From Bacillota bacterium (lineage in GTDB: Bacteria > Vulcanimicrobiota > JAJTBE01), in the NCBI GenBank assembly GCA_021287065.1, contig JAJTBE010000007.1, positions 1-58,520 of the forward strand: a stretch of 58,520 nt of DNA, in the 5' to 3' direction. The notes under the pieces were generated by a model that was given only the letters and a program-made list of their open reading frames with translations, was not told where the DNA came from and ran no database searches. The translations under genes were made by a program, and so were the position numbers. Positions 35,967 through 44,204 of this stretch are shown here, one piece after another (within the stretch, counting starts at the first letter, position 1; each line of letters starts with the position of its first letter).

Positions 35967-37184
35967 TTGATACCGAACGCCGACAAGAAAATTATTGATC
36001 AGATACAGGAACAGGCTGAGACTTTTGTTAAGCTCGCCGAGAGAAAATACAGAGTTAAACTTGATTATTCGGAAGAAGCCCTTGTGCTGACCGATGATCT
36101 TGTTACAATTTTTCTAAAGCTCCATAAAGAGCATTATATCAAAGCTGCCGTATTTCTTGGCAGCTATCTGGGGGAAACTATAATCCGCAACCTCGGCGGA
36201 AAGTGGCTGAAGGATTATTCAATCAAAAAAGTAGGTAAAGTCAAAGGCAACGCCCATCCCATTACCAGAGCCAGAAAAAGACTTGCCAACGGCACTGAAG
36301 ATTCACTTGTAACATATTACAGAAATCTGAAGATAAGCAACTGCAAAGACGCCGCATTTGCCACAGACCGCGCCAAGCTTGATGCTTACGGCGATATTCT
36401 TCTTGAAGACGGACTTCATCTTGAACTGCTGGAAAGGATAAAGGATCCTTCATTATACAGATATGTAAGGGAAGAAGCAGCGGAGCTTTTCGGCAGACTT
36501 GTAAAAGACGACATGAACGAAGAAATAATGAAACTTGCCTCAGACAGGGATCTTGTATATTATTCCGCTATCGCCCTTCAGGGACATCCTGTGAGTGAAG
36601 CTTATGAGCCTCTTATCAGACAGCTTAAAACGAATAATACATTCCAGTTCAAACAGCAGATTCTGCTTGCGCTGGGCAAGATAGGCAACCCAGAGGCAAT
36701 CAGTGATATATCACAATTTCTTGACAATAAGGATGAACTGGTCGGCCATTTTGCAGCCATAGCTCTTGGAAAAATCGGCACAGACAAGGCAGTGGAAAAT
36801 CTGCTTTCGATTATGGCCGGTTCAAAAACACCACCCAAGCTCCATGCCATAACAGCGATGGAAATAATGGCTGACAACCGGACGGTTCCAGCCCTGGTTG
36901 AAGCTTTGTTTTCAAATGATGAGGAAATACGGGAAGCCGCCGCAAGAGCGCTTCAGTATATCCCCGACGAAAGAGCTTTTCAGCCGCTGCTCAACTGTCT
37001 GTCCGATCGTTCAAGCCGGCTCAGGATTTATGCCGCCTATGCCCTCGCCGGCATCGGCAAACCTGAAGCTCTGCCCCACATTAAAAAACTTCTGACCGAC
37101 GATGTTCAGACAGTGAGGCTTCACGCCAATAATCTGGTCAGATGGCTTAAAGAAGGCGGCCTGCCAAAAGCCAAGGTTATTTAG
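35967..37184 (+). CDS. HEAT-repeat protein
   Basis: The C-terminal 260 residues are a run of HEAT-like repeats (ILLALGKIGNPEAI, IALGKIGTDKAVENL, ARALQYIPDERAFQPLL, YALAGIGKPEALPHI). The N-terminal 150 residues are a separate alpha/beta region. These repeats mediate protein contacts. TTG 35967 (405 residues) is chosen because GGAGG lies 6 bases before it; an in-frame ATG at 35919 lacks a ribosome site. Followed by a YVTN lipoprotein at 12 bases, so it opens the plus-strand cluster. Confidence 0.82.
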   Translation: MIPNADKKIIDQIQEQAETFVKLAERKYRVKLDYSEEALVLTDDLVTIFLKLHKEHYIKAAVFLGSYLGETIIRNLGGKWLKDYSIKKVGKVKGNAHPITRARKRLANGTEDSLVTYYRNLKISNCKDAAFATDRAKLDAYGDILLEDGLHLELLERIKDPSLYRYVREEAAELFGRLVKDDMNEEIMKLASDRDLVYYSAIALQGHPVSEAYEPLIRQLKTNNTFQFKQQILLALGKIGNPEAISDISQFLDNKDELVGHFAAIALGKIGTDKAVENLLSIMAGSKTPPKLHAITAMEIMADNRTVPALVEALFSNDEEIREAAARALQYIPDERAFQPLLNCLSDRSSRLRIYAAYALAGIGKPEALPHIKKLLTDDVQTVRLHANNLVRWLKEGGLPKAKVI

Positions 37185-37196
37185 GGGAGGAAAAAT

Positions 37197-38231
37197 TTGC
37201 GCCAGAAACACACCTACGCCTGCAAAGGCTTGCTGATATTATTGTTATTATTGTTTTCCACCGGTTGTTCCGCATTCAAGGGTTATTTCGAAAAAAGCCC
37301 CATAAATGTTCCCGTAGCCCGTAAAAAACTCATATATGAGAAACTGGGAGATATTTCAATTACGGGAAAACCCTGGGGCATAACAATGGATCCTGATAAT
37401 TCGAAAGCCTATGTAACAGTCCCTGATGATGATTTGGTTTATATACTGGATCTGGAAAAGAAGGAAATAGCGGGAAAAATCACTGTAGGCAACAATCCCT
37501 GGGAAACAGCGCTGGACAAAAAGAGAAAAAGACTCTATGTAACCAACGGTGAAGAAGGCACAGTGTCGGTGGTGGATCTTGAAAACGGCAAAGAGACTAT
37601 TCGGATAAAGCTGGATCAGAAACTTCCCACAGACATAGCCCTGAGCGAAACCCGGGATGAAATCTACACCGCCAACTCAGGTTCAGGCACAATGTCAATA
37701 ATCAGCAGTGTGGATCTTCAGGTAAAAAGCAGCCCCGTTACCGGTGAGTATCCTTATTCGATAGCTGTGGATGATACAAACCACCGCATATATGTATCAA
37801 ACACACTGGGTGGTAATATATCGGTAGTGGATCCTGAAAAAGGCAAAGCCGAGAAGAGCTTTAACACGGGAAAAGGTATAACAGGCCTTGTTACCGACGG
37901 AAAAGGCAACAGAACCTATGCGGCGAGTTCGGAAACCAATCAGGTAATAGTAATAGATAACGGTACGGAAACCATTGAGGGAGCACTCAAGACATTACAG
38001 CATCCTTTCGATGTATGCGTGGACGAGGATAATAAATATGTCTATACCGTCAACCGTGAAAAAGGTTCGATATCCGTTCTCAATCCGCAGAATCCGGGCA
38101 GTCTGGCAGAAATCGAGACAGGCAAATCTCCGGTCAGAATAGCCATCGATCCTGTTCACAGACTGATAGCAGTGGTAAATAACGGATCTGACACAATATC
38201 CCTTATCAGGTATAAAGTTGAATCAGACTAA
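37197..38231 (+). CDS. YVTN-type beta-propeller lipoprotein
   Basis: Signal peptide with lipid-attachment Cys24 (LLLLLFSTGC), then about 300 residues of YVTN/NHL-like blades (PWGITMDPDNSKAYVTV, PFDVCVDEDNKYVYTV and others), probably seven. Likely outside the inner membrane, binding partners or surfaces. TTG start with GGGAGG 6 bases upstream. Confidence 0.85.
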   Translation: MRQKHTYACKGLLILLLLLFSTGCSAFKGYFEKSPINVPVARKKLIYEKLGDISITGKPWGITMDPDNSKAYVTVPDDDLVYILDLEKKEIAGKITVGNNPWETALDKKRKRLYVTNGEEGTVSVVDLENGKETIRIKLDQKLPTDIALSETRDEIYTANSGSGTMSIISSVDLQVKSSPVTGEYPYSIAVDDTNHRIYVSNTLGGNISVVDPEKGKAEKSFNTGKGITGLVTDGKGNRTYAASSETNQVIVIDNGTETIEGALKTLQHPFDVCVDEDNKYVYTVNREKGSISVLNPQNPGSLAEIETGKSPVRIAIDPVHRLIAVVNNGSDTISLIRYKVESD

Positions 38232-38236
38232 TATAC

Positions 38237-38323
38237 ATGAAGAAGGATATTAAAAGTAAGGATAGAAATAAAAACACCAATAAATTTGGCGAATTAACCG
38301 CTTCATCTCTTAAGGAGGACTAA
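38237..38323 (+). CDS. Possible 28-residue leader peptide
   Basis: ATG 38237 opens a frame of 28 codons, Lys/Asn/Asp-rich, ending 4 bases before the next gene; its last codons encode the AAGGAGG ribosome site of that gene. No ribosome site of its own is seen. It could be a translated leader or chance. Confidence 0.2.
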   Translation: MKKDIKSKDRNKNTNKFGELTASSLKED

Positions 38324-38327
38324 ATTA

Positions 38328-38687
38328 ATGGAAACTCACATTGGCTTGACACCCGAGGAAATGATTAGTGTTTTTAACCGCATGTATCTGGATGTGTGGG
38401 AAAAAACAAAAAACAACATCAACTGGGAACTGGCAAAAATCACCACCCAGGCCAAGGAAGAAAAGGATGTTGATATAAGCAGACTCCTTCTGGAAGTTCT
38501 CGAAGTAGTAATCACAGCGACCCGTGATGGTTTTGTGGTAGCTATGTATGAAAACAATGAAAAGATCTACAACGATCTTCGCATGGCAGCAATAAAGCAG
38601 GCTGAAGCAATGGGCGCTCTTGCCGAAGGCGAAGAACTGGAAGAAGAGGAAGAGTCCCGTGGTCCTCTGGACATAAACAATGTCTGA
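38328..38687 (+). CDS. Hypothetical small acidic helical protein
   Basis: 119 residues, helical throughout, no signal or membrane helix; the C-terminal 25 residues are strongly acidic (GEELEEEEES). Strong ribosome site AAGGAGG 9 bases before the ATG. Lies between the YVTN lipoprotein and the pair of Gln-rich small proteins. No family recognised; chaperone-like or scaffold roles are possible for such a protein but not shown. Confidence 0.75.
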   Translation: METHIGLTPEEMISVFNRMYLDVWEKTKNNINWELAKITTQAKEEKDVDISRLLLEVLEVVITATRDGFVVAMYENNEKIYNDLRMAAIKQAEAMGALAEGEELEEEEESRGPLDINNV

Positions 38688-38790
38688 TGACATGATGTTA
38701 GCTGCCGGAGCATGTTACAGATTTGTAAACATTGTGAACAAAACATTCACAAAATCCGGCAGATTTAACAGAATTTTAATATAGGCTCAC

Positions 38791-38819
38791 TTTACTTTAA
38801 AGTAACATGAATGCATAAT
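38791..38819 (+). promoter_or_regulatory. Promoter of the first Gln-rich small protein, overlapping palindrome
   Basis: TTTACT (38791-38796), 17-base spacer, CATAAT (38814-38819). The same -35 and spacing precede the paralog at 39201-39229. A perfect 14-base palindrome TTACTTTAAAGTAA (38792-38805) overlaps the -35 and could be an operator. Upstream at about 38703-38758 lies a nested stem: TGCCGGA/TCCGGCA outside TTGTGAA/TTCACAA. Confidence 0.5.
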
Positions 38820-38854
38820 ATAATCAAAGAATATTTATCGGAGGTGCATTCAAC

Positions 38855-39091
38855 ATGACAGGAATGGCCAATGCGGCAACCCAAACCCAAATGCAGCAGT
38901 CTGATATGAATCAGGCTGACACCATCAACACCGAAATGCAGGCAGACCAGCAGAAGCAGCAGGCTAGAAAATGGCAGATCATGCAGGATACTCAGAACAA
39001 GATTTTTGAAATCCAGCAGGATGTAACCGTTAACAAAGCCAAAACCGGCGATAAGATGTTTGGAAAATGGGATGAATACATCAGATCATAA
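38855..39091 (+). CDS. Gln-rich helical small protein, paralog 1
   Basis: 78 residues, predicted one long amphipathic helix, about one-fifth Gln, no Cys or Pro, no signal peptide, one Trp in the middle and one near the end. It is 60 of 78 identical to the next gene; KIFEIQQDVTVNKAKT is unchanged in both. GGAGG 9 bases before the ATG, its own promoter and its own terminator point to high expression. I do not recognise the family; it lacks a WxG turn and is not a ClpS-, ACP- or Hfq-type protein. A self-assembling or secreted filament-type protein is one hypothesis. Confidence 0.8.
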   Translation: MTGMANAATQTQMQQSDMNQADTINTEMQADQQKQQARKWQIMQDTQNKIFEIQQDVTVNKAKTGDKMFGKWDEYIRS

Positions 39092-39125
39092 TTAAGGTTC
39101 AATATATCTCACAGAACAACCCAGA

Positions 39126-39212
39126 ACCTTCCTGTTATAATTACCCGGATAAGTAATTCCGGGGTGCGAAAAAAAAGCAAAAAATTATAACAGGAAGGTC
39201 TTTACTTTTTAT
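39126..39212 (+). terminator. 17-bp inverted repeat with 40-base loop, terminator-like
   Basis: ACCTTCCTGTTATAATT (39126-39142) and its exact complement (39183-39199) are followed by CTTTACTTTTT. It ends one base before the -35 of the second paralog, so it can separate the two transcription units or stabilise the first mRNA. Confidence 0.6.
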
Positions 39213-39229
39213 GACATGTGCTTGATAAT
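39201..39229 (+). promoter_or_regulatory. Promoter of the second Gln-rich small protein
   Basis: TTTACT (39201-39206), 17-base spacer, GATAAT (39224-39229), matching the promoter of paralog 1. It abuts the right arm of the upstream inverted repeat. Confidence 0.55.
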
Positions 39230-39272
39230 GCATGTAAGAATAAAAAAACTTTTTCGATGGAGGTAAACCACC

Positions 39273-39509
39273 ATGACAGGAATGGCTAATGCCGCATCAG
39301 TAACCCAGATGATTCAGAGCGATTACCAGCAGGCTCAGACAGTCCAGACTGAGATTATGGCCGACAACCAGAAACAGCAGATGAGAAGATGGCAGATCCA
39401 GCAGGACACCCAGACCAAGATCTTCGAAATTCAGCAGGACGTAACTGTTAACAAAGCTAAGACTCAGGACAAGATGTTCCAGAAATGGGACGAATACGTC
39501 AGATCTTAA
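39273..39509 (+). CDS. Gln-rich helical small protein, paralog 2
   Basis: 78 residues, same length as paralog 1 and collinear without gaps. Differences fall mainly in the first half (SVTQMIQSDYQQ versus TQTQMQQSDMNQ); the C-terminal half including DVTVNKAKT and KWDEY is nearly fixed. Ribosome site GGAGG 8 bases before the ATG. Followed by a strong terminator. A duplication kept under protein-level constraint; function unknown. Confidence 0.8.
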   Translation: MTGMANAASVTQMIQSDYQQAQTVQTEIMADNQKQQMRRWQIQQDTQTKIFEIQQDVTVNKAKTQDKMFQKWDEYVRS

Positions 39510-39523
39510 ATAGATTCCGGTCC

Positions 39524-39558
39524 AAAGAGAGACGGCAAAGTCCGTCTCTTTTTTTTTG
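39524..39558 (+). terminator. Terminator of paralog 2
   Basis: AGAGACGG (39528-39535) pairs with CCGTCTCT (39542-39549), loop CAAAGT, then T9. A textbook rho-independent terminator. Confidence 0.92.
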
Positions 39559-39629
39559 GAGGATTTTAACCTGCCTTATTTAAATAGAAAGTTGAAATAC
39601 AACGGTTTTAACAAAATATCTATTATATA

Positions 39630-39694
39630 GACTATATCGACTATATCGACGGGATTGCACCGCCTTGCAAAGACAGAGCCATTGCCGGCAAGGT
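39630..39694. repeat. 9-bp tandem repeat and hairpin before the nucleotidase-like gene
   Basis: GACTATATC occurs twice in tandem (39630-39647) followed by GAC. It is followed by an imperfect hairpin between CACCGCCTTGC and GCAAGGTG (about 39658-39693). Possibly a leader of the gene at 39733; no known riboswitch pattern seen. Confidence 0.35.
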
Positions 39695-39732
39695 GTTGCG
39701 ATTATTTTGAGAAGTTGGTATAAGGAGGCTTT

Positions 39733-40527
39733 ATGAATCAGGATTATCAGGAAAATCAGGAAACCCCTGAAAACATAAACAATCAGGACAACGGTGTTAT
39801 CGAAATACCGGATACCCAAACTCTGAAGGTTTTATATACCAGCGATATCAAAGGCAACACGGACAATATTTCTTATCTGGCAACCATCATAAAACAGAAA
39901 ATAGCAGACACCAATTTCAGCATCCTTGTGGATTCGGGCAACTGGGCGAAAGGCACAATGCTTGCAGATCATTTCAAGGGAATGCCTATGGTGGAAATTC
40001 TTAACTATCTGTCTTATGACGCAGTGGGAATCGGCGAAGGGGAAATAGCCTTTGGCAGCCAGAATCTCTATAATATTGCCGGAGAAGCAAAGTTCCCGCT
40101 TCTTTGCGCCAACCTTGTGGAATCCGGAACAGGCATACCTCCGTATTTCCTTGACAAGAAGTTTGTAATAAAGGAAAAGGGACCTTTCATCGTAGGCATA
40201 ACTGCAATAGCAAATCCACAGGTATATCCCGGCACAGGCATTGAAGCAAAAGATCCTTTTGCAATTCTGCCGGATGTTTTCAATGAAATGCAGAAGCATA
40301 ACCCGGATGTGATAATTCTTCTTTCCAGACTTGGAACTGAAAGAGATAAAGCGATAGCCAGAGCATTCCCCCAGATCAGCCTTATTGTGGGAGCCGGCGA
40401 AGAGCCTCTCGAAAGTCCGATTCGGGAAGGAAACACATTTATCGTCAGACCGGGAGACAACGGCAGATTCCTCGGAGCTATTGATTTTGATATGGAAGCA
40501 GTTATTAAGATCTCGCAGGCTCAATAA
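39733..40527 (+). CDS. 5'-nucleotidase-like metallophosphoesterase fold lacking metal ligands
   Basis: The order and spacing of strands match UshA/SoxB-type 5'-nucleotidases, but every metal motif is altered: the usual TND-x-H is TSDIKG (38-41), DxGD is DSGN (67-70), GNHE is GEGE (101-104), the SHLG His is SRLG, and the final GHxH is GAGE. The first 30 residues are a polar, Gln/Asn/Glu-rich leader with no signal peptide. So a cytoplasmic, probably catalytically dead member, perhaps a ligand or protein binder. AAGGAGG before the ATG; FHA gene 27 bases downstream. Confidence 0.78.
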   Translation: MNQDYQENQETPENINNQDNGVIEIPDTQTLKVLYTSDIKGNTDNISYLATIIKQKIADTNFSILVDSGNWAKGTMLADHFKGMPMVEILNYLSYDAVGIGEGEIAFGSQNLYNIAGEAKFPLLCANLVESGTGIPPYFLDKKFVIKEKGPFIVGITAIANPQVYPGTGIEAKDPFAILPDVFNEMQKHNPDVIILLSRLGTERDKAIARAFPQISLIVGAGEEPLESPIREGNTFIVRPGDNGRFLGAIDFDMEAVIKISQAQ

Positions 40528-40554
40528 AAATCAACTATTCCGGAGGCTGGATCC

Positions 40555-40845
40555 TTGAAAATTACCCTTGAAGTAATGAGCGGAGCCATGGACGGACAGG
40601 AATTCCGTTTCGGAAAATCCATAACCATAGGCAGGGATAAGACCTGTGAAATTCCGCTTAACCTTGATAAATATATATCCAGAAAGCATGCCCGTCTGGT
40701 TGTCAACGAACCTGAGGTGGTTCTGGAAGATTTAGGCAGCACAAACGGCACATTTCTGAGAGATGAAAGAGTAACCCAAAGAGAGACCCTCAGAAACAAC
40801 GAACTATTCAGAGTCGGGAGAACATGGGTTAAACTTGTCTGGTAA
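40555..40845 (+). CDS. FHA-domain protein
   Basis: 96 residues, a single FHA domain: ITIGRDKTCEI, YISRKHARL and GSTNGTFL contain the phosphothreonine-binding Arg, Ser-x-x-His and Asn. TTG start with GGAGG 8 bases upstream. It precedes a Ser/Thr kinase gene, so it is likely to read phosphothreonines placed by that kinase. Confidence 0.92.
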   Translation: MKITLEVMSGAMDGQEFRFGKSITIGRDKTCEIPLNLDKYISRKHARLVVNEPEVVLEDLGSTNGTFLRDERVTQRETLRNNELFRVGRTWVKLVW

Positions 40846-40879
40846 ACCTGTGAAGGAAAATTAAGTTTCCGTAAAGAAA

Positions 40880-40909
40880 TTTACCTGACTGTTTTTTTAT
40901 TTATATAAC
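40880..40909 (+). promoter_or_regulatory. Possible promoter of the Ser/Thr kinase gene
   Basis: TTTACC (40880-40885), 18-base spacer, TATAAC (40904-40909). Moderate match only. Confidence 0.35.
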
Positions 40910-40941
40910 ATTACCCTCCACCGAAAGGGGTGTAACCAGCA

Positions 40942-42921
40942 ATGGTAAGCGCAACTATAGGCCGTTACCACATAGTCCAGGAAATAGGCAGAGGCGGAAT
41001 GGGCATCGTCTATAAAGGACATGATCCTATTCTCGAAAGACCCGTAGCAATTAAGATCCTTTCAGCCCAATTAGTACAGAACCCTGAAATGAAAGAGAGA
41101 TTCATCAGGGAAGCACAGGCGGCAGCAAGACTCAACCACCCCAATATTGCAGGCATTTACGATATCAATGAACACGAAGGTATTTATTATATCGTATTTG
41201 AATTCATATCCGGCAAGAGCATGGATAAGATACTGCAGGAAAGGGGTGCACTTCCCCTTATTGAAGCCCTCAAATACTTTGTGCCTATATGCAGAGCGCT
41301 GGATTATGCCCATCAGCACGGAATAGTCCACAGAGATGTCAAACCCGGTAATGTTATGATTACCGATGAAAGTGATGTTAAGGTATCCGACTTCGGAATC
41401 GCATGGGTGGAAACCGCCAACACGCTCACCCAGCCCGGTGAAATTCTCGGATCTTTCTATTACTTCTCACCTGAACAGGCACGCGGCGAAAAAGTTGACA
41501 GAAGAGCGGATATTTATTCTCTCGGCGTTATGCTTTACGAAATGCTCACAGGCAAGCTGCCCTTCAAAGCAGATAACCCCGCAGCGCTGATTCAGCTCCA
41601 TCTCACAGCGGAACCCAAGCCTCCGACGCTTTTCAACAGCACTATTCCCAAAAAAGTGGAAGCGGCAGTTATGAAATGCATGAGCAAAGATGCATCAGAC
41701 CGTTTCCAGAACATTGTTGATCTCCTTAATGAACTTCAGGTGGAAGACGCCCCGGCGGATATGTTCAAAACCACCATTTCACCTGCTGAAGCGTCCCTCC
41801 ATAATATCCTCGGAAACAACTATTACAAACAGGGCAAACTGGATCTGGCGGTTCTTGAATGGGATAAAGCCACTGCCCTCGACCCTTACAACGCACTTAC
41901 CCACAACAACCTCGGCACCGCATACGACGGTCTGGGCAAGCTGGAGGATGCAGTCAGGGAATATAATCTGGCTGTGAAGATGAACCCCAACAACTTTGTA
42001 GCCCATTACAACCTCGGTTCAGCTTATTACAGAAAAGGCGATCTTGACAATTCCATCGAGGAATACCGCAAGGTTACCGTTCTTAACCCTAAATTTGCAC
42101 CTGCTTACTACAATCTTGGAAACGGATATTTCAAGAAGGGTAAAATCGAAGCTGCAATGGAAGAGTGGCAGAAAGCCCTCATCCTCAACCCCCAGTTTGC
42201 GGAAGTGCTTTATAACCTCGGCAATGCATATTTCCTCAAGGGCAAGAAGGATGAAGCAATGTCCTACTGGACAAAAGCCCTCGAACTTGATCCCCAGTTT
42301 GCGCTGGCGATGTTTAACCTTGCAGCACAGGAGCTTAATCAGGGGAATGAAGAAACCGCCCTTGAGATGTGGAACAAGGTTCTCGAAATCAACCCCAACT
42401 TCGGTGAAGCCCATTATAACCTCGGCAACTACTATTACGAAAAGGGCAACCTCGATCAGGCTATAAAGGAATGGGAAAAAGCAGTTACCGCTAAATTCGG
42501 TTTCTGGGAAGCCCATTACAACCTGGGGAATGCTCATTACATCAGGCAGAATTTTGAAGAAGCCATCAACCAGTGGATGAAAACCTGCGAATTTAAGGAT
42601 GCTCACTGGCCCGCCCACTGGAATCTGGGAAATACCTTCTATTTTGATCTGGATCAGATAGATCCGGCAATCAACGAATGGCAGAGAACCACCCAGATTA
42701 ATCAGGAGCACTGGGAAGCTTACTACAACCTCGGCGAAGCTTATCTCTATCAGGGCAAGCTTGAGCTGGCGATTATGGAATGGGACAGAGTGGTAACGCT
42801 TAATCCCAAATTCTGGCATGTTTATCACAATCTTGGTTGCATACTCTACCGCAAGGGAAAAGTGGATCAGGCTATTGCATACTGGAGTAAAGCTGTAGCC
42901 CTTATGCTTTTCTCGTGGTAA
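40942..42921 (+). CDS. Soluble Ser/Thr protein kinase with TPR repeats
   Basis: Kinase domain 8-265 with all catalytic elements: GRGGMG loop (16-21), Lys38, HRDVKPGN (130-137), DFG (150-152), SPEQARG. From about 285 to 655 run roughly eleven TPRs (ALDPYNALTHNNLG, VLNPKFAPAYYNLG and so on), some with W in place of the usual A (EWEKA, EWQRT). No transmembrane or PASTA segment, so it is cytoplasmic. The TPRs may recruit substrates or sense a partner. Likely functional partner of the FHA protein upstream. Confidence 0.94.
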   Translation: MVSATIGRYHIVQEIGRGGMGIVYKGHDPILERPVAIKILSAQLVQNPEMKERFIREAQAAARLNHPNIAGIYDINEHEGIYYIVFEFISGKSMDKILQERGALPLIEALKYFVPICRALDYAHQHGIVHRDVKPGNVMITDESDVKVSDFGIAWVETANTLTQPGEILGSFYYFSPEQARGEKVDRRADIYSLGVMLYEMLTGKLPFKADNPAALIQLHLTAEPKPPTLFNSTIPKKVEAAVMKCMSKDASDRFQNIVDLLNELQVEDAPADMFKTTISPAEASLHNILGNNYYKQGKLDLAVLEWDKATALDPYNALTHNNLGTAYDGLGKLEDAVREYNLAVKMNPNNFVAHYNLGSAYYRKGDLDNSIEEYRKVTVLNPKFAPAYYNLGNGYFKKGKIEAAMEEWQKALILNPQFAEVLYNLGNAYFLKGKKDEAMSYWTKALELDPQFALAMFNLAAQELNQGNEETALEMWNKVLEINPNFGEAHYNLGNYYYEKGNLDQAIKEWEKAVTAKFGFWEAHYNLGNAHYIRQNFEEAINQWMKTCEFKDAHWPAHWNLGNTFYFDLDQIDPAINEWQRTTQINQEHWEAYYNLGEAYLYQGKLELAIMEWDRVVTLNPKFWHVYHNLGCILYRKGKVDQAIAYWSKAVALMLFSW

Positions 42922-42961
42922 GAGAAAACGGGAAAACTACTGAAACCGGGAGAGGCAGTTT

Positions 42962-44044
42962 TTGAAACAAATACACAAAAACCGGAAAAACAGAAAAGAT
43001 TATTTCAGAAAGTTATTGATTGATATTCACGATTTTCTGTTTTCCCACCAGCTTTTGCTTGTTGTATTTGTAGTAGGTGCGATTATCGCAATAAGCTCCT
43101 CCCTGTTTTTTTATTTTGAGGCTCACGCCAAGGATACGTTGATTTCCAAACCCTTTGATGCTTTCTGGTGGGTGGTTGTTACACTCAGCACTGTTGGCTA
43201 CGGCGATATATTTCCCAAAACCACCGAAGGAAGAATAATCGGAATTTTCCTTATGTTTATCGGCGTGGCTTTTATGAGTCTGCTCACCGCCACAATAGCA
43301 TCAAAGATAGTCGAAAGGGATCTCAAAGGAGGCATGGGTATGCTGGATATTACCCTTGAAGGGCATGTGGTAATCTGCGGTTGGAACCACCACGCACGAA
43401 AAATGGTGGAACAGATACTGGAAAGTATAGAAAAGGAAATTGTAATTCTGGCAGAGCTTCAGTCGAAGCCTTATGAGCACAGAAGAGTTTATTTTGTAAA
43501 AGGCGATCCCACAGACGAAATGGATCTGCATCGCGCAAACATCTCCAGAGCGGATACCGCCATTGTTCTGACAGATCTGGCAGTACATAAAATGGAGTCT
43601 GCAGATGCCAGAGCAATCCTGACGACGCTTGCCATCGAAACGATTAACTCTGATGTTTATACCTGTGCGGAAATCCTTGATTCAAAAAACATCCCCCACC
43701 TCCGCAATGCCAAAGTCAACGAAGTGATTACATCCGGCGAGTTCAGCGGAAGGCTTATGGCAAGAACCGCAATTACCCACGGAATATCAAAAGTGATTAC
43801 GGATCTGCTTACACCTGACGAAGGCAACGAACTTTCGAAAGTCAAAATACCCGATCAGGTTGACGGAATGAAATTTGATGAGCTTTTCTGCCGCCTGAGA
43901 GACAAGCCTGAGACTATGATCCTTGTAGCTATTGAAAGAAATACGGATGTCTTTGTAAATCCTGAAAAAGGTTTTGTTCTGCACAAAGGCGATCAGGCTA
44001 TCCTGATTTGCAGACAGAAGCCTGATCCTGAAGATTTGCTTTAA
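42962..44044 (+). CDS. K+ channel with RCK/TrkA domains
   Basis: Two membrane helices (29-52 and 92-114) flank a pore loop with the selectivity filter TVGYGD (77-82). Residues about 134-260 are a TrkA-N Rossmann domain (VVICGWNHHARKMV) and about 275-360 a TrkA-C domain. This is the MthK-like one-channel layout; gating by nucleotide, Ca2+ or c-di-AMP cannot be told. TTG start with GGGAG upstream. 40 bases after the kinase gene. Confidence 0.93.
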   Translation: MKQIHKNRKNRKDYFRKLLIDIHDFLFSHQLLLVVFVVGAIIAISSSLFFYFEAHAKDTLISKPFDAFWWVVVTLSTVGYGDIFPKTTEGRIIGIFLMFIGVAFMSLLTATIASKIVERDLKGGMGMLDITLEGHVVICGWNHHARKMVEQILESIEKEIVILAELQSKPYEHRRVYFVKGDPTDEMDLHRANISRADTAIVLTDLAVHKMESADARAILTTLAIETINSDVYTCAEILDSKNIPHLRNAKVNEVITSGEFSGRLMARTAITHGISKVITDLLTPDEGNELSKVKIPDQVDGMKFDELFCRLRDKPETMILVAIERNTDVFVNPEKGFVLHKGDQAILICRQKPDPEDLL

Positions 44045-44204
44045 CACCTAATCCATTGTTATTTTCAGTTAATTTTATAACAGATTAACCTGACAGGGCT
44101 GATACCGCATAAAAAAATATCTTCTGTATCGACAAGCTGCAGCATATATGGGAAAAAGACGGTAAAACAGCCGGCGGGTTTGATCCTGTAAGCCGAGGAA
44201 TTGC

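Noticed and set aside
38855-39509. WXG100/Esx or type III needle proteins
   Set aside because: Size and helical nature are similar, but there is no WxG turn, no secretion genes nearby and no matching C-terminal motif.
39832-40524. Antisense frame of 230 codons over the nucleotidase-like gene
   Set aside because: The plus-strand frame has a ribosome site and a recognisable fold; the minus frame has neither.
44045-44204. c-di-GMP riboswitch before the histidine kinase gene
   Set aside because: Looked for because HD-GYP genes are near; only a GTTAAT/ATTAAC hairpin is seen and the GEMM core bases are absent.
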